Shown: positions 16,136 to 24,061, counted from the stretch's first letter. The stretch is DNA of 64,000 nucleotides from Candidatus Sulfotelmatobacter sp. (GCA_036500765.1 DASYBM010000004.1:1674001-1738000); one strand, 5' to 3'. Notes: generated from the letters alone by a model not told the origin. Numbers and translations are program-made.

Positions 16136-16545
16136 TGCCGGTTCGCTATCTTCTCGACACGAACATGGCGAGCTATGTGATCAAGGGTAACGCTCCGCGA
16201 GTGCGTGAACGGCTGCTGAAAGTGCCCATGTCGGAAGTTGGGATTTCGGCGGTGACAGAGGCCGAGTTGCGCTTCGGCGTGGCCCGTAGACCGGACGCTG
16301 CGCCGCTCAAGCTGGCAGTAGATGAATTCCTGCTGCGGGTGGAGATTCTGCCTTGGGACTCGGCCGCCGCGCAGCATTACGCAACCCTGCGCGGCGCTCT
16401 CGAAGATTCAGGCACGCCCATCGGCAATATGGACATGCTGATCGCCGCCCACGCTGTCGCCGCAGGCGCGGTGCTGGTCACTCATGATCGGGTGTTTCAG
16501 CGTGTCAAGCATTTGCAGGTTGAGGATTGGACCAAGGGCCAATGA
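16135..16545 (+). CDS. vapC: VapC-type PIN-domain ribonuclease toxin
   Basis: A 136-residue PIN nuclease. The acidic active site is visible: Asp8 in YLLDTNMASY, Glu at about 42 in ISAVTEAELRFG, and aspartates in NMDMLIAAHA and LVTHDRVF. VapC proteins cut initiator tRNA or other specific RNAs until VapB binds them. It overlaps vapB by one base. The length and motifs are intact, so the module is probably functional. A second, unrelated VapBC pair starts 14 bases downstream on the opposite strand. Confidence 0.92.
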   Translation: MPVRYLLDTNMASYVIKGNAPRVRERLLKVPMSEVGISAVTEAELRFGVARRPDAAPLKLAVDEFLLRVEILPWDSAAAQHYATLRGALEDSGTPIGNMDMLIAAHAVAAGAVLVTHDRVFQRVKHLQVEDWTKGQ

Positions 16546-16558
16546 GGGGCAGCGAGGT

Positions 16559-16984
16559 TCAGGGCGTTCTGATTCGGCTGGCCACTTCAGGTCCGAGACG
16601 CCGAAAATCCTGGATATCCCAAGTGTAGATCACTTCGGCGGAGGCTTTTCGCGCACACCGAGCTAGCAGAAAATCATACAGCAGCCCCCCGACGATGCCC
16701 ATCGCGGCGGCCTCTCGAATCGCAGAGGAATATTCACGGCTGTTCAGTGCGATTATCGTCAGGTGCTCTTCAATGCCCTCGATAAAGAACAAGACCTGCT
16801 CGCCGCTTACGCGATGTTTTCCGGGCAGGCGGGTAAGAACCGAATAAAGTTCGGCCAGGCTGTGCGCCGAGCAGCACGCATTCTCTCTGTTGGCAGCTAC
16901 AAAAGCAGCCAGACTCGCCTCGTGATGCTCGTGTTCTACATTAAAAACTGGGATGAGAACCGAGGTGTCGAAGAACCATTTCAA
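16559..16984 (-). CDS. PIN-domain toxin of second VapBC module
   Basis: A 141-residue PIN nuclease beginning MKWFFDTSVLIPVF, with Asp6 as the first metal ligand, Glu in SAHSLAELYSVLTRLP and a later acidic cluster LLYDFLLARCA / YTWDIQDFRRL. It is the second gene of an operon whose antitoxin overlaps it by four bases (ATGA). The module is convergent with vapBC at 15893-16545, so two toxin-antitoxin units meet tail to tail with 13 bases between. Sequence similarity between the two toxins is limited to the PIN motifs. Confidence 0.9.
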   Translation of the reverse strand: MKWFFDTSVLIPVFNVEHEHHEASLAAFVAANRENACCSAHSLAELYSVLTRLPGKHRVSGEQVLFFIEGIEEHLTIIALNSREYSSAIREAAAMGIVGGLLYDFLLARCARKASAEVIYTWDIQDFRRLGPEVASRIRTP

Positions 16985-17286
16985 CGGGTCCGGCCTCGTT
17001 TGCGCGGAGCGATGGCGGATTCCCCAAGGTTTTTGCGGTCGCGCTCCCGCCGAATTTCGGTGAGGGTATCATTCACGGTTTTGGCCGAGAGGGGCTCGCC
17101 GCTGCTGAACACCCAGACCCCGCACTTCTTGCGTAGAGTGCCAGTTCCGCGTACCGGTCGCAAAACAATCTGCTGCTCTGAACTTTCCAGTTCCAGCCTA
17201 TCGCCAGGACTAAGTTGCAGTTCATCGCGCACCGGCTTGGGCAGCACCACGCGTCCAGCCTTGTCGACAGTCAGTTGGAGTGTCAT
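16981..17286 (-). CDS. AbrB-family antitoxin of second VapBC module
   Basis: A 101-residue AbrB/MazE-like antitoxin with the DNA-binding core LTVDKAGRVVLPKPVRDELQLSPGDRLEL and a charged C-terminal tail (IRRERDRKNLGESAIAPRKRGRTR). The start is taken at ATG 17286. A consensus promoter (TTTACA, 17-bp spacer, TATAAT) ends only seven bases upstream, so the transcript probably begins at or next to this ATG and is leaderless. Longer in-frame starts would lie inside the promoter. An inverted repeat covers the promoter and suggests autorepression. Confidence 0.88.
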   Translation of the reverse strand: MTLQLTVDKAGRVVLPKPVRDELQLSPGDRLELESSEQQIVLRPVRGTGTLRKKCGVWVFSSGEPLSAKTVNDTLTEIRRERDRKNLGESAIAPRKRGRTR

Positions 17287-17328
17287 GAATGGCATTATAG
17301 GATGCCATTTGCCATCTGTAAATGGCAT
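17287..17328 (-). promoter_or_regulatory. promoter and operator of second VapBC module
   Basis: On the minus strand, -35 TTTACA (17317-17322) and -10 TATAAT (17294-17299) are separated by 17 bases. A perfect 9-bp inverted repeat, AAATGGCAT / ATGCCATTT (17320-17328 and 17302-17310), spans the spacer, and a third ATGCCATT half-site overlaps the -10. The -10 is seven bases from the start codon. Confidence 0.75.
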
Positions 17329-17336
17329 TCAATACT

Positions 17337-17519
17337 CTACCTCCATGTCCTCCGCGACGGGCGCGTCAATCCCAATATCAGCAGGGCGATCGACACTCCC
17401 AGGAAAAACCCGCTGGCGAAATGGGAAAAGTCGCTTCCGGCCCACAGATGCAGGGTCAGGCCGATTGCCAGGGCCAACGAACCTGCGGCGGTAAACAAAC
17501 GATTACTACGCCCGGTCAC
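17337..17519 (-). CDS. small two-helix membrane protein
   Basis: A 60-residue protein with two predicted membrane helices (LFTAAGSLALAIGLTLHLWAG and FASGFFLGVSIALLILGL) and basic ends. It is accepted as real because AAGGAGG stands just before the GTG start at 17519 and it follows the PspA gene on the same strand. Function unknown; its position at the end of the flotillin/PspA cluster suggests a membrane-stress role. Confidence 0.65.
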   Translation of the reverse strand: MTGRSNRLFTAAGSLALAIGLTLHLWAGSDFSHFASGFFLGVSIALLILGLTRPSRRTWR

Positions 17520-17628
17520 ACTGCCTCCTTTGTGCCAACTGTTCTGCGGCCATTGAGAGAAGCGGGAGAGCCTGCCCCTGAGCTTGTCGAAGGGAGTGCC
17601 CGCTCCACGCTTAATTCGTCACACAAGC

Positions 17629-18288
17629 CTAAGCGCCGCGCTTCGACTTCAACTCCACCAGCAACTGCTCGATGCGGTCTTCTTTTTCGAGCGCGGCGAG
17701 GCGATCGTCGAGGTTGTCGCCGGCGATTTCCGACTTCGCCTGGCTCACGGCTTCGGAATGCGCCACTTTGCGTTTCATCCGCTCGAAGGCCGCGGTCTTC
17801 GAGCCATCGCGTGAGGCCATGCGGGCGTCGCTGGCCTTGCCTACGGCGCGGGCGCGGCGATGCTGCGCGATCAGCACATCGGCCTTGCCTTGCGCTTCGG
17901 TGAGCTTCTGTTCGAGCTGGCGCAGCGCAGATTTCAGGTTTTCGACTTGGGCTTTTTGATCGCTGACTTGCTGCGAGAAGTTTTCGCTGAGTTCGCGATA
18001 GCTCTCCACGCGCAGCAATGACGCGCGCGCCAGGTCGTCTTCTTTTTTGTCGACGGCGAGTTCGGCCTTGCGCATCCACTCGGCCACTTTGTCCGAATTC
18101 TCTTTCTGTTTTTTCTCGAGCAGATGCTGGTCGGCGATGGCGATCGCGACCTGGGTTTTGACTTGCAGAAGCTGGTTCTGCATGTCGAGGATCACTTGCT
18201 TGATCATCTTTTCCGGGTCTTCAGCTTTGTCGATCAGGTCGTTGAGGTTGGCCCGGACCAGTGTAGAAACGCGTTCTAGTAATGCCAT
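17629..18288 (-). CDS. pspA: PspA/IM30 (Vipp1) family membrane-stress protein
   Basis: A 219-residue peripheral membrane protein of the phage-shock/ESCRT-III-like family, which polymerises on damaged membranes. The N-terminal helix ALLERVSTLVRANLNDLIDKAEDPEKM is the family signature, followed by a long coiled coil (about 30-190). AAGGAG stands just before the ATG at 18288. No PspF or PspBC is nearby; instead it is downstream of a flotillin gene and NfeD-like gene, an arrangement reminiscent of Gram-positive membrane-stress operons. It is the fifth of six genes read downstream of an XRE regulator. Confidence 0.92.
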   Translation of the reverse strand: MALLERVSTLVRANLNDLIDKAEDPEKMIKQVILDMQNQLLQVKTQVAIAIADQHLLEKKQKENSDKVAEWMRKAELAVDKKEDDLARASLLRVESYRELSENFSQQVSDQKAQVENLKSALRQLEQKLTEAQGKADVLIAQHRRARAVGKASDARMASRDGSKTAAFERMKRKVAHSEAVSQAKSEIAGDNLDDRLAALEKEDRIEQLLVELKSKRGA

Positions 18289-18307
18289 GGTGGACTCCTT
18301 TTGTAGA

Positions 18308-18356
18308 AAGCTTCTAGCTGCTAGCTCCTAGCTTCTGGCTTGGAGCTGCTTGCTTC
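18308..18356. repeat. seven-unit heptamer array, TAGCTNC family
   Basis: Seven 7-nt units, the first four close to TAGCTNC as at 12594-12684 and the last three degenerate. It lies between pspA and the glycine-rich membrane-protein gene, whose last codons and TAG stop (18328-18330) are made of array DNA. Confidence 0.82.
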
Positions 18357-18555
18357 TGATTTCGTGGGCGCGGTGGATCTGTGCGCACTGCGGACACTTC
18401 GGCTCTCTGCGGGGGAATGAGGCGCCCAGGACCATTCCAATGGCGACGCCGAGGGCGAGCCAGACGCCGACATTTCCGGCCATGACGCCGACGGCTACGC
18501 CAAGGGCCGCTCCCAGTGACAGGCCTAGAGCCACGTAATTTGGTTTGCTCGCCAT
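18328..18555 (-). CDS. small glycine-rich membrane protein
   Basis: A 75-residue protein with a glycine-zipper-like hydrophobic stretch (LGLSLGAALGVAVGVMAGNVGVWLALGVAIGMVLGA), probably two membrane helices, and a cytosolic tail with a CPQC motif. The start at 18555 has AGGAG eight bases upstream. It lies between flotillin and pspA in the same direction. The last residues (KQLQARS) are encoded by a heptamer array, so the original C-terminus may have been different. Function unknown. Confidence 0.68.
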   Translation of the reverse strand: MASKPNYVALGLSLGAALGVAVGVMAGNVGVWLALGVAIGMVLGASFPRREPKCPQCAQIHRAHEIRSKQLQARS

Positions 18556-18650
18556 AACTTCTGCTCCTGAGGCGCTGCTCGCCTCGCTGCGCTTCGCGGG
18601 ACGGGCGAAGGCGCCCGTCCCCACACACCCCCCGTTCCCCACACGCCCGC

Positions 18651-20093
18651 TTATGGTTTCGGCGAGTCGGCCGGCTTGGGGACGCGGTCGCCGATCTGGC
18701 GGACTTTGCCGAGAAAATCGCCGAGCGGCATGCCGGACAAAGTTTCGAACAGCGCGGGCACTTGCGCCGCCATCTTCGTAATGTCGCCGGTGACTTTGTA
18801 CATGCCGGACGCGTCGCCGTTTCCGGTGGAGACGATTGTGATCTTGTCGACGTTGGCCAGCGGAGCGGCCAATGCCTTCACGATCTCCGGCATACTGGCG
18901 AACAGTTTGTCGATAACCGCCGCCTGGTTGTATTCCTGATAGGCCTCGGCTTTCACGTTCATCGCTTTGGCTTCGGCTTCGCCCTTTTTGAAAATGATTT
19001 CGGCTTCCGCTTCGCCTTGCGCGCGAATCGACGACGCCTGGCCTTCGGCTTCCGCGATCAGACGCTGCTTCTCGGCGGCCGCGAGCGTTTCGATTCGCTG
19101 ACGCTCGATCTCCGCACCTTTCAGCACTGTGGCGATTAATTCTTTTTCGCGGCGATTGATTTCCGCCTCCTGGACTTTCACCTGTTGCTCTTTCTCGACC
19201 TGCTGCACCTTCACCTGTTCGGCGATGACCTGCTGCTGCATGATGTTGGTCTGGATGTCGTAGGCCTTATCCGCTTGCGCCTGCTGGCGTTTGGTGACTT
19301 CCAGGTATTGGGCTTTCTTGATTTCCAGGTCGCGCTGGGACTCGGCTTGCTTGGCCAGCGACAGCGTTTCGGCGAGCACGCGCTCCTGATCGGCTTGCGC
19401 CTTGGCCACAGCCGATTCGCGCGTCAACGCGGCTCGCTTGATAGCCGTGTCGCGGTCCGCTTCCGCGGTGGCGACATCGGCGTCGCGCTTGATGCGCGCC
19501 ACATCCGGCTTGCCCATGTTGGTGATGTACTCGTTCTTGTCGCGAACTTCCTTGATGGTGAAGGAGATGACTTCCAGCCCCATCTTGTTCATGTCCTCAG
19601 CGCAAGTGCCGCGCATGCGGTCGGACACCATTTCGGGCTGCTTGACGATTTCTTCGACCGTGAGCTGACCGATGATGCCGCGCAGGTGGCCTTCCATGAC
19701 CAGGCGAATCAGGCCTTCGCGCTCCTGATCGGACTTGGTGAGAAACTGCTCGGCCGCAGTGAGCACCGATTCGCGATCCGACTTGACCTTGATCTGCGCG
19801 ACGGCTTCCACCGTGACCGCGACGCCTTGTTTGGTGTATAGATCCTGTTGCGGCGCCACGTCGAACGACATCAGCTCCAGCGACAGATCCTTGCAGATTT
19901 GCACCATCGGGAAAACGAGAGTGCCGTGCCCCTGCACGACGCGCGTTCCACCCAGGCCGTAGACGATGAGTGCCTCGTGCGGCCCGGCTTTGCGATAGAG
20001 CCTGGCCATTCCGCTCATCAAAAACAGGATGACCATCACTCCCAGCCCGACAAAAATCCAGATCGTGACCATTGACGACAATCCCAATCCCAT
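18651..20093 (-). CDS. flotillin-like SPFH protein
   Basis: A 480-residue membrane-anchored scaffold of the flotillin (FloT/YqiK) type that organises membrane microdomains. It has an N-terminal membrane helix (VTIWIFVGLGVMVILFLM) and an SPFH/PHB domain to about residue 190 (LELMSFDVAPQQDLYTKQGV). A long Ala/Glu/Gln-rich coiled coil of flotillin repeats (AEAEIIFKKGEAEAKAMNVKA) follows, then a C-terminal domain (ITIVSTGNGDASGMYKVTGD). AGGAGG stands upstream of the ATG. The NfeD-like gene two places upstream fits the known NfeD-flotillin pairing. Confidence 0.93.
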   Translation of the reverse strand: MGLGLSSMVTIWIFVGLGVMVILFLMSGMARLYRKAGPHEALIVYGLGGTRVVQGHGTLVFPMVQICKDLSLELMSFDVAPQQDLYTKQGVAVTVEAVAQIKVKSDRESVLTAAEQFLTKSDQEREGLIRLVMEGHLRGIIGQLTVEEIVKQPEMVSDRMRGTCAEDMNKMGLEVISFTIKEVRDKNEYITNMGKPDVARIKRDADVATAEADRDTAIKRAALTRESAVAKAQADQERVLAETLSLAKQAESQRDLEIKKAQYLEVTKRQQAQADKAYDIQTNIMQQQVIAEQVKVQQVEKEQQVKVQEAEINRREKELIATVLKGAEIERQRIETLAAAEKQRLIAEAEGQASSIRAQGEAEAEIIFKKGEAEAKAMNVKAEAYQEYNQAAVIDKLFASMPEIVKALAAPLANVDKITIVSTGNGDASGMYKVTGDITKMAAQVPALFETLSGMPLGDFLGKVRQIGDRVPKPADSPKP

Positions 20094-20158
20094 AACGCCT
20101 CCTGTAAATCTAAAATTTGTTAGTGCGAGCGCTCCATCGTGGCGCGTATCGAATCACA

Positions 20159-20244
20159 TAGCGGCGGACGCATTCATCCGGGCCAGGCATGACCGACCCG
20201 GGCATTACTGACTTAGTGCGGGCGGATGAATGCGTCCGCCGCTA
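20159..20244. repeat. 22-bp perfect inverted repeat around the DUF1648 gene end
   Basis: Arms 20159-20180 and 20223-20244 are exact reverse complements (TAGCGGCGGACGCATTCATC core) with a 42-base loop. The right arm and loop encode the last residues of the DUF1648 protein (SGGRIHPPALSQ). Confidence 0.85.
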
Positions 20245-20615
20245 CGTGAAACGAGCGCAGCCCGCGGCGCTTGCTCGTTCTGCTGCAGGTTCCATTTCAC
20301 GATCGAGTCGTTGACGTACCACAGAATCGCGATCACTATGTAGAACACGATCAGCATCGGCCACGCGGAGCTTGGTTTCAGTGCATGCACAATCAAAGCG
20401 GAGATCGTGAACGAGAGCACCAGTACGCCCATAGCGCCGAGTCCGAGCATTACTGCTCCTTCGCGCGACGTGTAGCCGTTGGGCTGCCAGTTGGCGTCGA
20501 AGTGTACAGCCATCCGCATGGGGAGTTGGTCCCAGGCTCGCCAGGAGTTCAGAGCCGTCATCGCGAACGCCAGCCACATCAGCCAGACTGCCGGTTTGTA
20601 GAAGCTGCGATTCAT
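20205..20615 (-). CDS. DUF1648 membrane protein
   Basis: A 136-residue membrane protein with the DUF1648 signature QLPMRMAVHFDANWQPNGYTS between predicted helices; three helices are likely (VWLMWLAFAMTALNSW, GAVMLGLGAMGVLVLSFTISA, WPMLIVFYIVIAILWYV). The start at 20615 has GGAG seven bases upstream. It lies between the NfeD-like and flotillin genes on the same strand. The C-terminal dozen residues come from an inverted repeat element that has extended or replaced the natural end. DUF1648 domains occur in bacterial membrane proteins such as SdpI; role here unknown. Confidence 0.8.
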   Translation of the reverse strand: MNRSFYKPAVWLMWLAFAMTALNSWRAWDQLPMRMAVHFDANWQPNGYTSREGAVMLGLGAMGVLVLSFTISALIVHALKPSSAWPMLIVFYIVIAILWYVNDSIVKWNLQQNEQAPRAALVSRSGGRIHPPALSQ

Positions 20616-20673
20616 AGAATCTCCGAGTACGGTCTTCGAGTACGGCAGTGAACAATGGTTCGGCAACAAGCGA

Positions 20674-21411
20674 CTAACGATCTCCTGACATTTCGCTCCA
20701 CAAGCGCACGTAAGCAATTCCCTTCTCGTAGCGCGTGACCATGACCTCGGTTCCCTTGGCTATGGCGCTGCCATCCTCGCTGCGCGCGCCGCAGACGCGG
20801 CGAGTACCGGCTTGCGAATACAAGACTTCACCTGTACCTCCGTCGCGGATCGAAACGCATAGGCGTCCGAGCACGCCCACCATTTCGTAATCGCCAGGGT
20901 CCATGTTCTCTTCGTCCGACATCAAAACCCTGCTCAGGAACAGAAAAATAATTCCGCCGCCGACCAGTCCCGCAACTACCGACAGCGTTAAACCCAGACC
21001 AACCCACACCGATGAAAAGCGCGTGAGCAAATAGCCGGTCCCGCCAAACCACGCCAGAAAAGCAGTGAGCGTGACGAAGTTGAACGGCGAAACGCCGTTG
21101 TGCATGGGCGTGTTCGGATTCGAGTCCGTCGATGACACGGATGCACGCCCTGCGCGTAGCCCCTGCGTGCCCGCCGCCGAAGCGTGCGCTCCTGGGCCGT
21201 GTGCCGCTGGCAGATGCGGAACATGCGCGTTGCCATGAAAATGCGGCAGGTGCAGGCGGCCAAAGCGCGAGCCTCCAAAGACGAACGAAAAAAAACTGAA
21301 GCAGAAGCCGACCGCGAAACAGATTAGATAAAAATCGGACCAATCGAGCCTGGTCAAAGTCATCGCCGGAATCATCGCAGGCATCACCCAAGCTAGAACT
21401 ATCGAGGTCAT
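20674..21411 (-). CDS. NfeD-like membrane protein with OB-fold tail
   Basis: A 245-residue protein with an N-terminal membrane helix pair, a His-rich low-complexity loop (LHLPHFHGNAHVPHLPAAHGPGAHAS), two more membrane helices (VTLTAFLAWFGGTGYLLTRF, VGLGLTLSVVAGLVGGGIIFLFLS) and a C-terminal OB-fold domain. The tail motif VGVLGRLCVSIRDGGTGEVLY...KGTEVMVTRYEKGIAYVRLW is typical of NfeD proteins, which assist flotillins. The start at 21411 overlaps the regulator stop codon (ATGA), showing translational coupling. The membrane-bound serine-protease domain of long NfeD proteins is absent. Confidence 0.82.
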   Translation of the reverse strand: MTSIVLAWVMPAMIPAMTLTRLDWSDFYLICFAVGFCFSFFSFVFGGSRFGRLHLPHFHGNAHVPHLPAAHGPGAHASAAGTQGLRAGRASVSSTDSNPNTPMHNGVSPFNFVTLTAFLAWFGGTGYLLTRFSSVWVGLGLTLSVVAGLVGGGIIFLFLSRVLMSDEENMDPGDYEMVGVLGRLCVSIRDGGTGEVLYSQAGTRRVCGARSEDGSAIAKGTEVMVTRYEKGIAYVRLWSEMSGDR

Positions 21412-21998
21412 CGCATCCGCCTCTCTTCCCCGGTCGCGCCACGCTCGGTCGTGGCGCGATCGGTGGTACGCGCGTTCGCACGGCGATGATTGCCGTTGCC
21501 AGCCGTCAGTTCGGGCCGCAGCGCTTCCAGCAAGCGGTCCGCCAGCTCCGGCGTATCGAGGATTGCGCCCAAGAGCAGGAAACAACGCCGCGTGTCTTTC
21601 TCGCGGGCCGCTTTGATCAGCACCTGGCTGACGTCGGGATCGTTCGCGAATTTTTCCGAGCCTTGCAGCAGCCAAACGTCGAGCTGGCCTTCGGTGGTGC
21701 GCAAGTCCGACGTCAGCTCGGCGTGGTAGCCCGCAGGGTCATCCACCAGAAAGCCGGGGTGCACCTTGAAAAACTTCGCCAGCAGCGCGCGCGAGGACTG
21801 GGTCATGTGCGGACGCGCGCCGTTTTCAATCTGCGAGAGATACGACTGGCTGATCGTCGTGCCCTTGGCCCGTTTGCGGCCCTTACCTGCCTCTTCGCGA
21901 ATCGCGCGGACGAGTTCCAGCTGGGTCAGGGGGCGACCCAGTCCGCGCAGCGATCCTTCGACCTCACGCAGATACCGAATTTTCTCGCCCAGTTTCAC
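21408..21998 (-). CDS. XRE-family transcriptional regulator
   Basis: A 196-residue DNA-binding protein. An N-terminal helix-turn-helix with an unusual basic insert covers residues about 1-75 (KIRYLREVEGSLRGLGRPLTQLELVRAIREE, TTISQSYLSQIENGARPHMT). A helical C-terminal effector part follows (LDVWLLQGSEKFANDPDVSQVLIKAARE) and an Arg-rich end. The start is GTG at 21998, with AGGGGG upstream. It heads the NfeD-DUF1648-flotillin-PspA series and overlaps the second gene by four bases, so it is the likely local regulator. The palindrome at 22031-22046 just upstream is a candidate site for autoregulation. Confidence 0.87.
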   Translation of the reverse strand: MKLGEKIRYLREVEGSLRGLGRPLTQLELVRAIREEAGKGRKRAKGTTISQSYLSQIENGARPHMTQSSRALLAKFFKVHPGFLVDDPAGYHAELTSDLRTTEGQLDVWLLQGSEKFANDPDVSQVLIKAAREKDTRRCFLLLGAILDTPELADRLLEALRPELTAGNGNHRRANARTTDRATTERGATGEERRMR

Positions 21999-22030
21999 CG
22001 AATGCCCCCTGGCGGCTTATATTTCATTTC

Positions 22031-22046
22031 GCAATAATACTATTGC
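22031..22046. promoter_or_regulatory. palindromic operator candidate upstream of XRE gene
   Basis: GCAATAATACTATTGC is a perfect 6-bp inverted repeat (GCAATA / TATTGC) with a 4-base centre, 32 bases before the GTG start. An adjacent half-site, CAATTTGCG, follows. Position and symmetry fit binding by the dimeric regulator encoded downstream. Confidence 0.6.
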
Positions 22047-22142
22047 AATTTGCGATTCACGTCAAGCAGGCCATGTGGCGCATTATCACAAACTTGCGGA
22101 TTGGATTTTTAGGAGCGATCGGCTTTGGGGTAGACCGTGGGC

Positions 22143-23027
22143 CTAGAGGCCGGCTTCGATGCGCGACCGCGGATCGAGATAATCGCGCAGGGCGTCGCCG
22201 ATGAAGTTGAAGCTGAGCACCGCGAGCATGACGGCGAGCGCGGGAAACAATACGAGGTGCGGGGCGTCGAACAGATGAGCGCGGCCGTCGTTGAGCATCG
22301 CTCCCCAACTGGCAGTGGGCGGGGGAACGCCGAGTCCGAGAAAACTCATGGTGGCTTCGGCGAGAATGGCTCCGGCCATGCCGATCGCGGCCTGCACGAC
22401 AACTGGCTGAATGATGTTGGGCAGAATGTGGCGCACGATGATGCGCAAGTCGCTGGCGCCGAGAGCGCGCGCCGCTTCGACGAATTCGCGTTCGCGGGCG
22501 GCCAGCACTTGCCCGCGAACCAGGCGCGCGTAGCCCACCCATCCTCCGAGGGAAAGGGCGAGTACGAGATTGAAAATGCCGGGGCCGCGAAAGGCGATGA
22601 AGGCGATGGCCAGCAGGATTCCGGGGAAAGAGAGAAATGCATTCATCAGAACGACGTTGACGAAGCGGTCGATGGCGCCACCGTAGTAGCCGGCAATCGA
22701 TCCAATAATGAGTCCAAGCCCCAGAGAGGTTAAGACGACGGAACTGCCCACCAGCATGGAGATGCGCGCGCCGTAGATAACGCGAGAGAAAATGTCGCGG
22801 CCGAGTTCATCGGTGCCGAACCAGTGTGCGCTGGAAGAAGAGTCGAGGCGCGCGGGCAGATGAATCGACGCCGGGTCTTGCGGCGCGATCCACGGCGCGA
22901 ACAAGGCGAAGATCATGAAGAGGACGACCAGCACGACTCCGATTGCCGCCAGCGGATTGTGGCGGGCATTAGTCGCAATGCGGCCCGCAACTCCGCGGCG
23001 CGTTCGCGAGATAGCGGCGGTAGACAT
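22143..23027 (-). CDS. dppC: peptide ABC transporter permease, DppC/OppC type
   Basis: A 294-residue inner-membrane permease with an N-terminal DppC leader helix (NPLAAIGVVLVVLFMIFALFAPWIAP), the family motif HWFGTDELGRDIFSRVIYGAR and the cytoplasmic EAA loop EAARALGASDLRIIVRHILPN that docks the ATPases. About six membrane helices are expected. Its partner dppB is at 25123, but the pair is separated by about 2.1 kb of unrelated genes. No ATPase or substrate-binding gene is in the window. Confidence 0.92.
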   Translation of the reverse strand: MSTAAISRTRRGVAGRIATNARHNPLAAIGVVLVVLFMIFALFAPWIAPQDPASIHLPARLDSSSSAHWFGTDELGRDIFSRVIYGARISMLVGSSVVLTSLGLGLIIGSIAGYYGGAIDRFVNVVLMNAFLSFPGILLAIAFIAFRGPGIFNLVLALSLGGWVGYARLVRGQVLAAREREFVEAARALGASDLRIIVRHILPNIIQPVVVQAAIGMAGAILAEATMSFLGLGVPPPTASWGAMLNDGRAHLFDAPHLVLFPALAVMLAVLSFNFIGDALRDYLDPRSRIEAGL

Positions 23028-23158
23028 AATCTAGAAATCGTCGGTCGGCTTGAGAGCGTTCGCGAAATATGTTCTCATAAAGAATAATGCCGGGAGCGCA
23101 TGATCTCTCCGCGTGCGCGCCGTAACCTCAGCTTGAACCCACATCTAAGGAGGAAATC

Positions 23159-23632
23159 ATGAGTAAAGTCTCGTATATTCCCAAGGACTACAGCTCCGTC
23201 ACACCGTATTTGGTTATCAAGGGCGCAGCCCAAGCCATTGAATATTACAAGAAAGTTTTTGGAGCCACGGAAACCGTTCGCATGAATGGTCCCGACGGCA
23301 AAGTCGGCCACGCGGAATTGAAGATCGGCAACTCGCACATCATGCTGGCCGACGAAAATCCTCAGATGGGGCAAGGACACACCAGCCCGGCCACTGTCGG
23401 CGGCAGTCCGGTAAGCCTCTATGTTTATCTTCCCGACGTCGACCGCGTGGTTGAAAACGCGGCGAAAGAGGGCGCGAAAATTCTGAAGCCGGTGCAGGAT
23501 CAGTTCTACGGGGACCGCTCCGGTTTCATTCAAGATCCGTTCGGACATCTGTGGGGGATTGCCACGCACGTCGAAGACGTGTCGCCCCAGGACATGAAAG
23601 AGCGGATGCAGAAGATGATGCCGGCGGCGTAA
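23159..23632 (+). CDS. VOC/glyoxalase-fold protein (PhnB-like)
   Basis: A 157-residue protein of the vicinal-oxygen-chelate superfamily, PhnB/YnjC-like group. Characteristic segments are SVTPYLVIKGAAQAIEYYKKVFGATE, GHAELKIGNSHIMLADE, SLYVYLPDVDRVVENAAKEGAKIL and the C-terminal DRSGFIQDPFGHLWGIATH. A perfect AAGGAGG stands before the ATG at 23159. Substrate unknown. It is transcribed opposite to the surrounding dpp genes and is part of the island that splits them. Confidence 0.9.
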   Translation: MSKVSYIPKDYSSVTPYLVIKGAAQAIEYYKKVFGATETVRMNGPDGKVGHAELKIGNSHIMLADENPQMGQGHTSPATVGGSPVSLYVYLPDVDRVVENAAKEGAKILKPVQDQFYGDRSGFIQDPFGHLWGIATHVEDVSPQDMKERMQKMMPAA

Positions 23633-23686
23633 GTTGGGTTAGATGAGGGCGGGGCGTCGGCTCCGCCCTTTGTTAATCTCGACGTG

Positions 23687-24043
23687 TCACTCGTCCAGCC
23701 CGGCGAACTCAAGTTTGCCGCGATACTTCCTCATGAGATCTTTGAAGTCTCGCATCCCTCGCTGAGGAACCCGGCGGACGCGGATTCGGTGCTCACGCGA
23801 TCGAGTACGGGCGATGTCGTAAGAGGATTGCATTCGCATGAGTGTATCCATCTTCACCCCGAAAGCTTTTTCGATGCGGAGGGCCATTTCGCCGGAAAGG
23901 TTCGCCTTCCCATTCAGCAGGCTGGAAAGCGCGGGCCGGGAGACTTTCAGCGCGGCGGCGGCGGCAGTAACCGACAGGCCTGCGGGCTGAATGATTTCGG
24001 TACGGATGAAATTTCCGGGATGCGGCGGGTTCTTGATCGGCAT
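23687..24043 (-). CDS. higA: HigA-type antitoxin
   Basis: A 118-residue antitoxin of the HigA family (PHPGNFIRTEIIQPAGLSVTAAAAALKVSRPALSSLLNGKANLSGEMALRIEKAFG) with the complete helix-turn-helix. The C-terminal tail (RKYRGKLEFAGLDE) is a little longer than in compact HigA proteins. It follows the toxin gene by 18 bases, the toxin-first order typical of higBA. Confidence 0.9.
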   Translation of the reverse strand: MPIKNPPHPGNFIRTEIIQPAGLSVTAAAAALKVSRPALSSLLNGKANLSGEMALRIEKAFGVKMDTLMRMQSSYDIARTRSREHRIRVRRVPQRGMRDFKDLMRKYRGKLEFAGLDE

Positions 24044-24061
24044 GAGGATGCTCCTTCTGTC

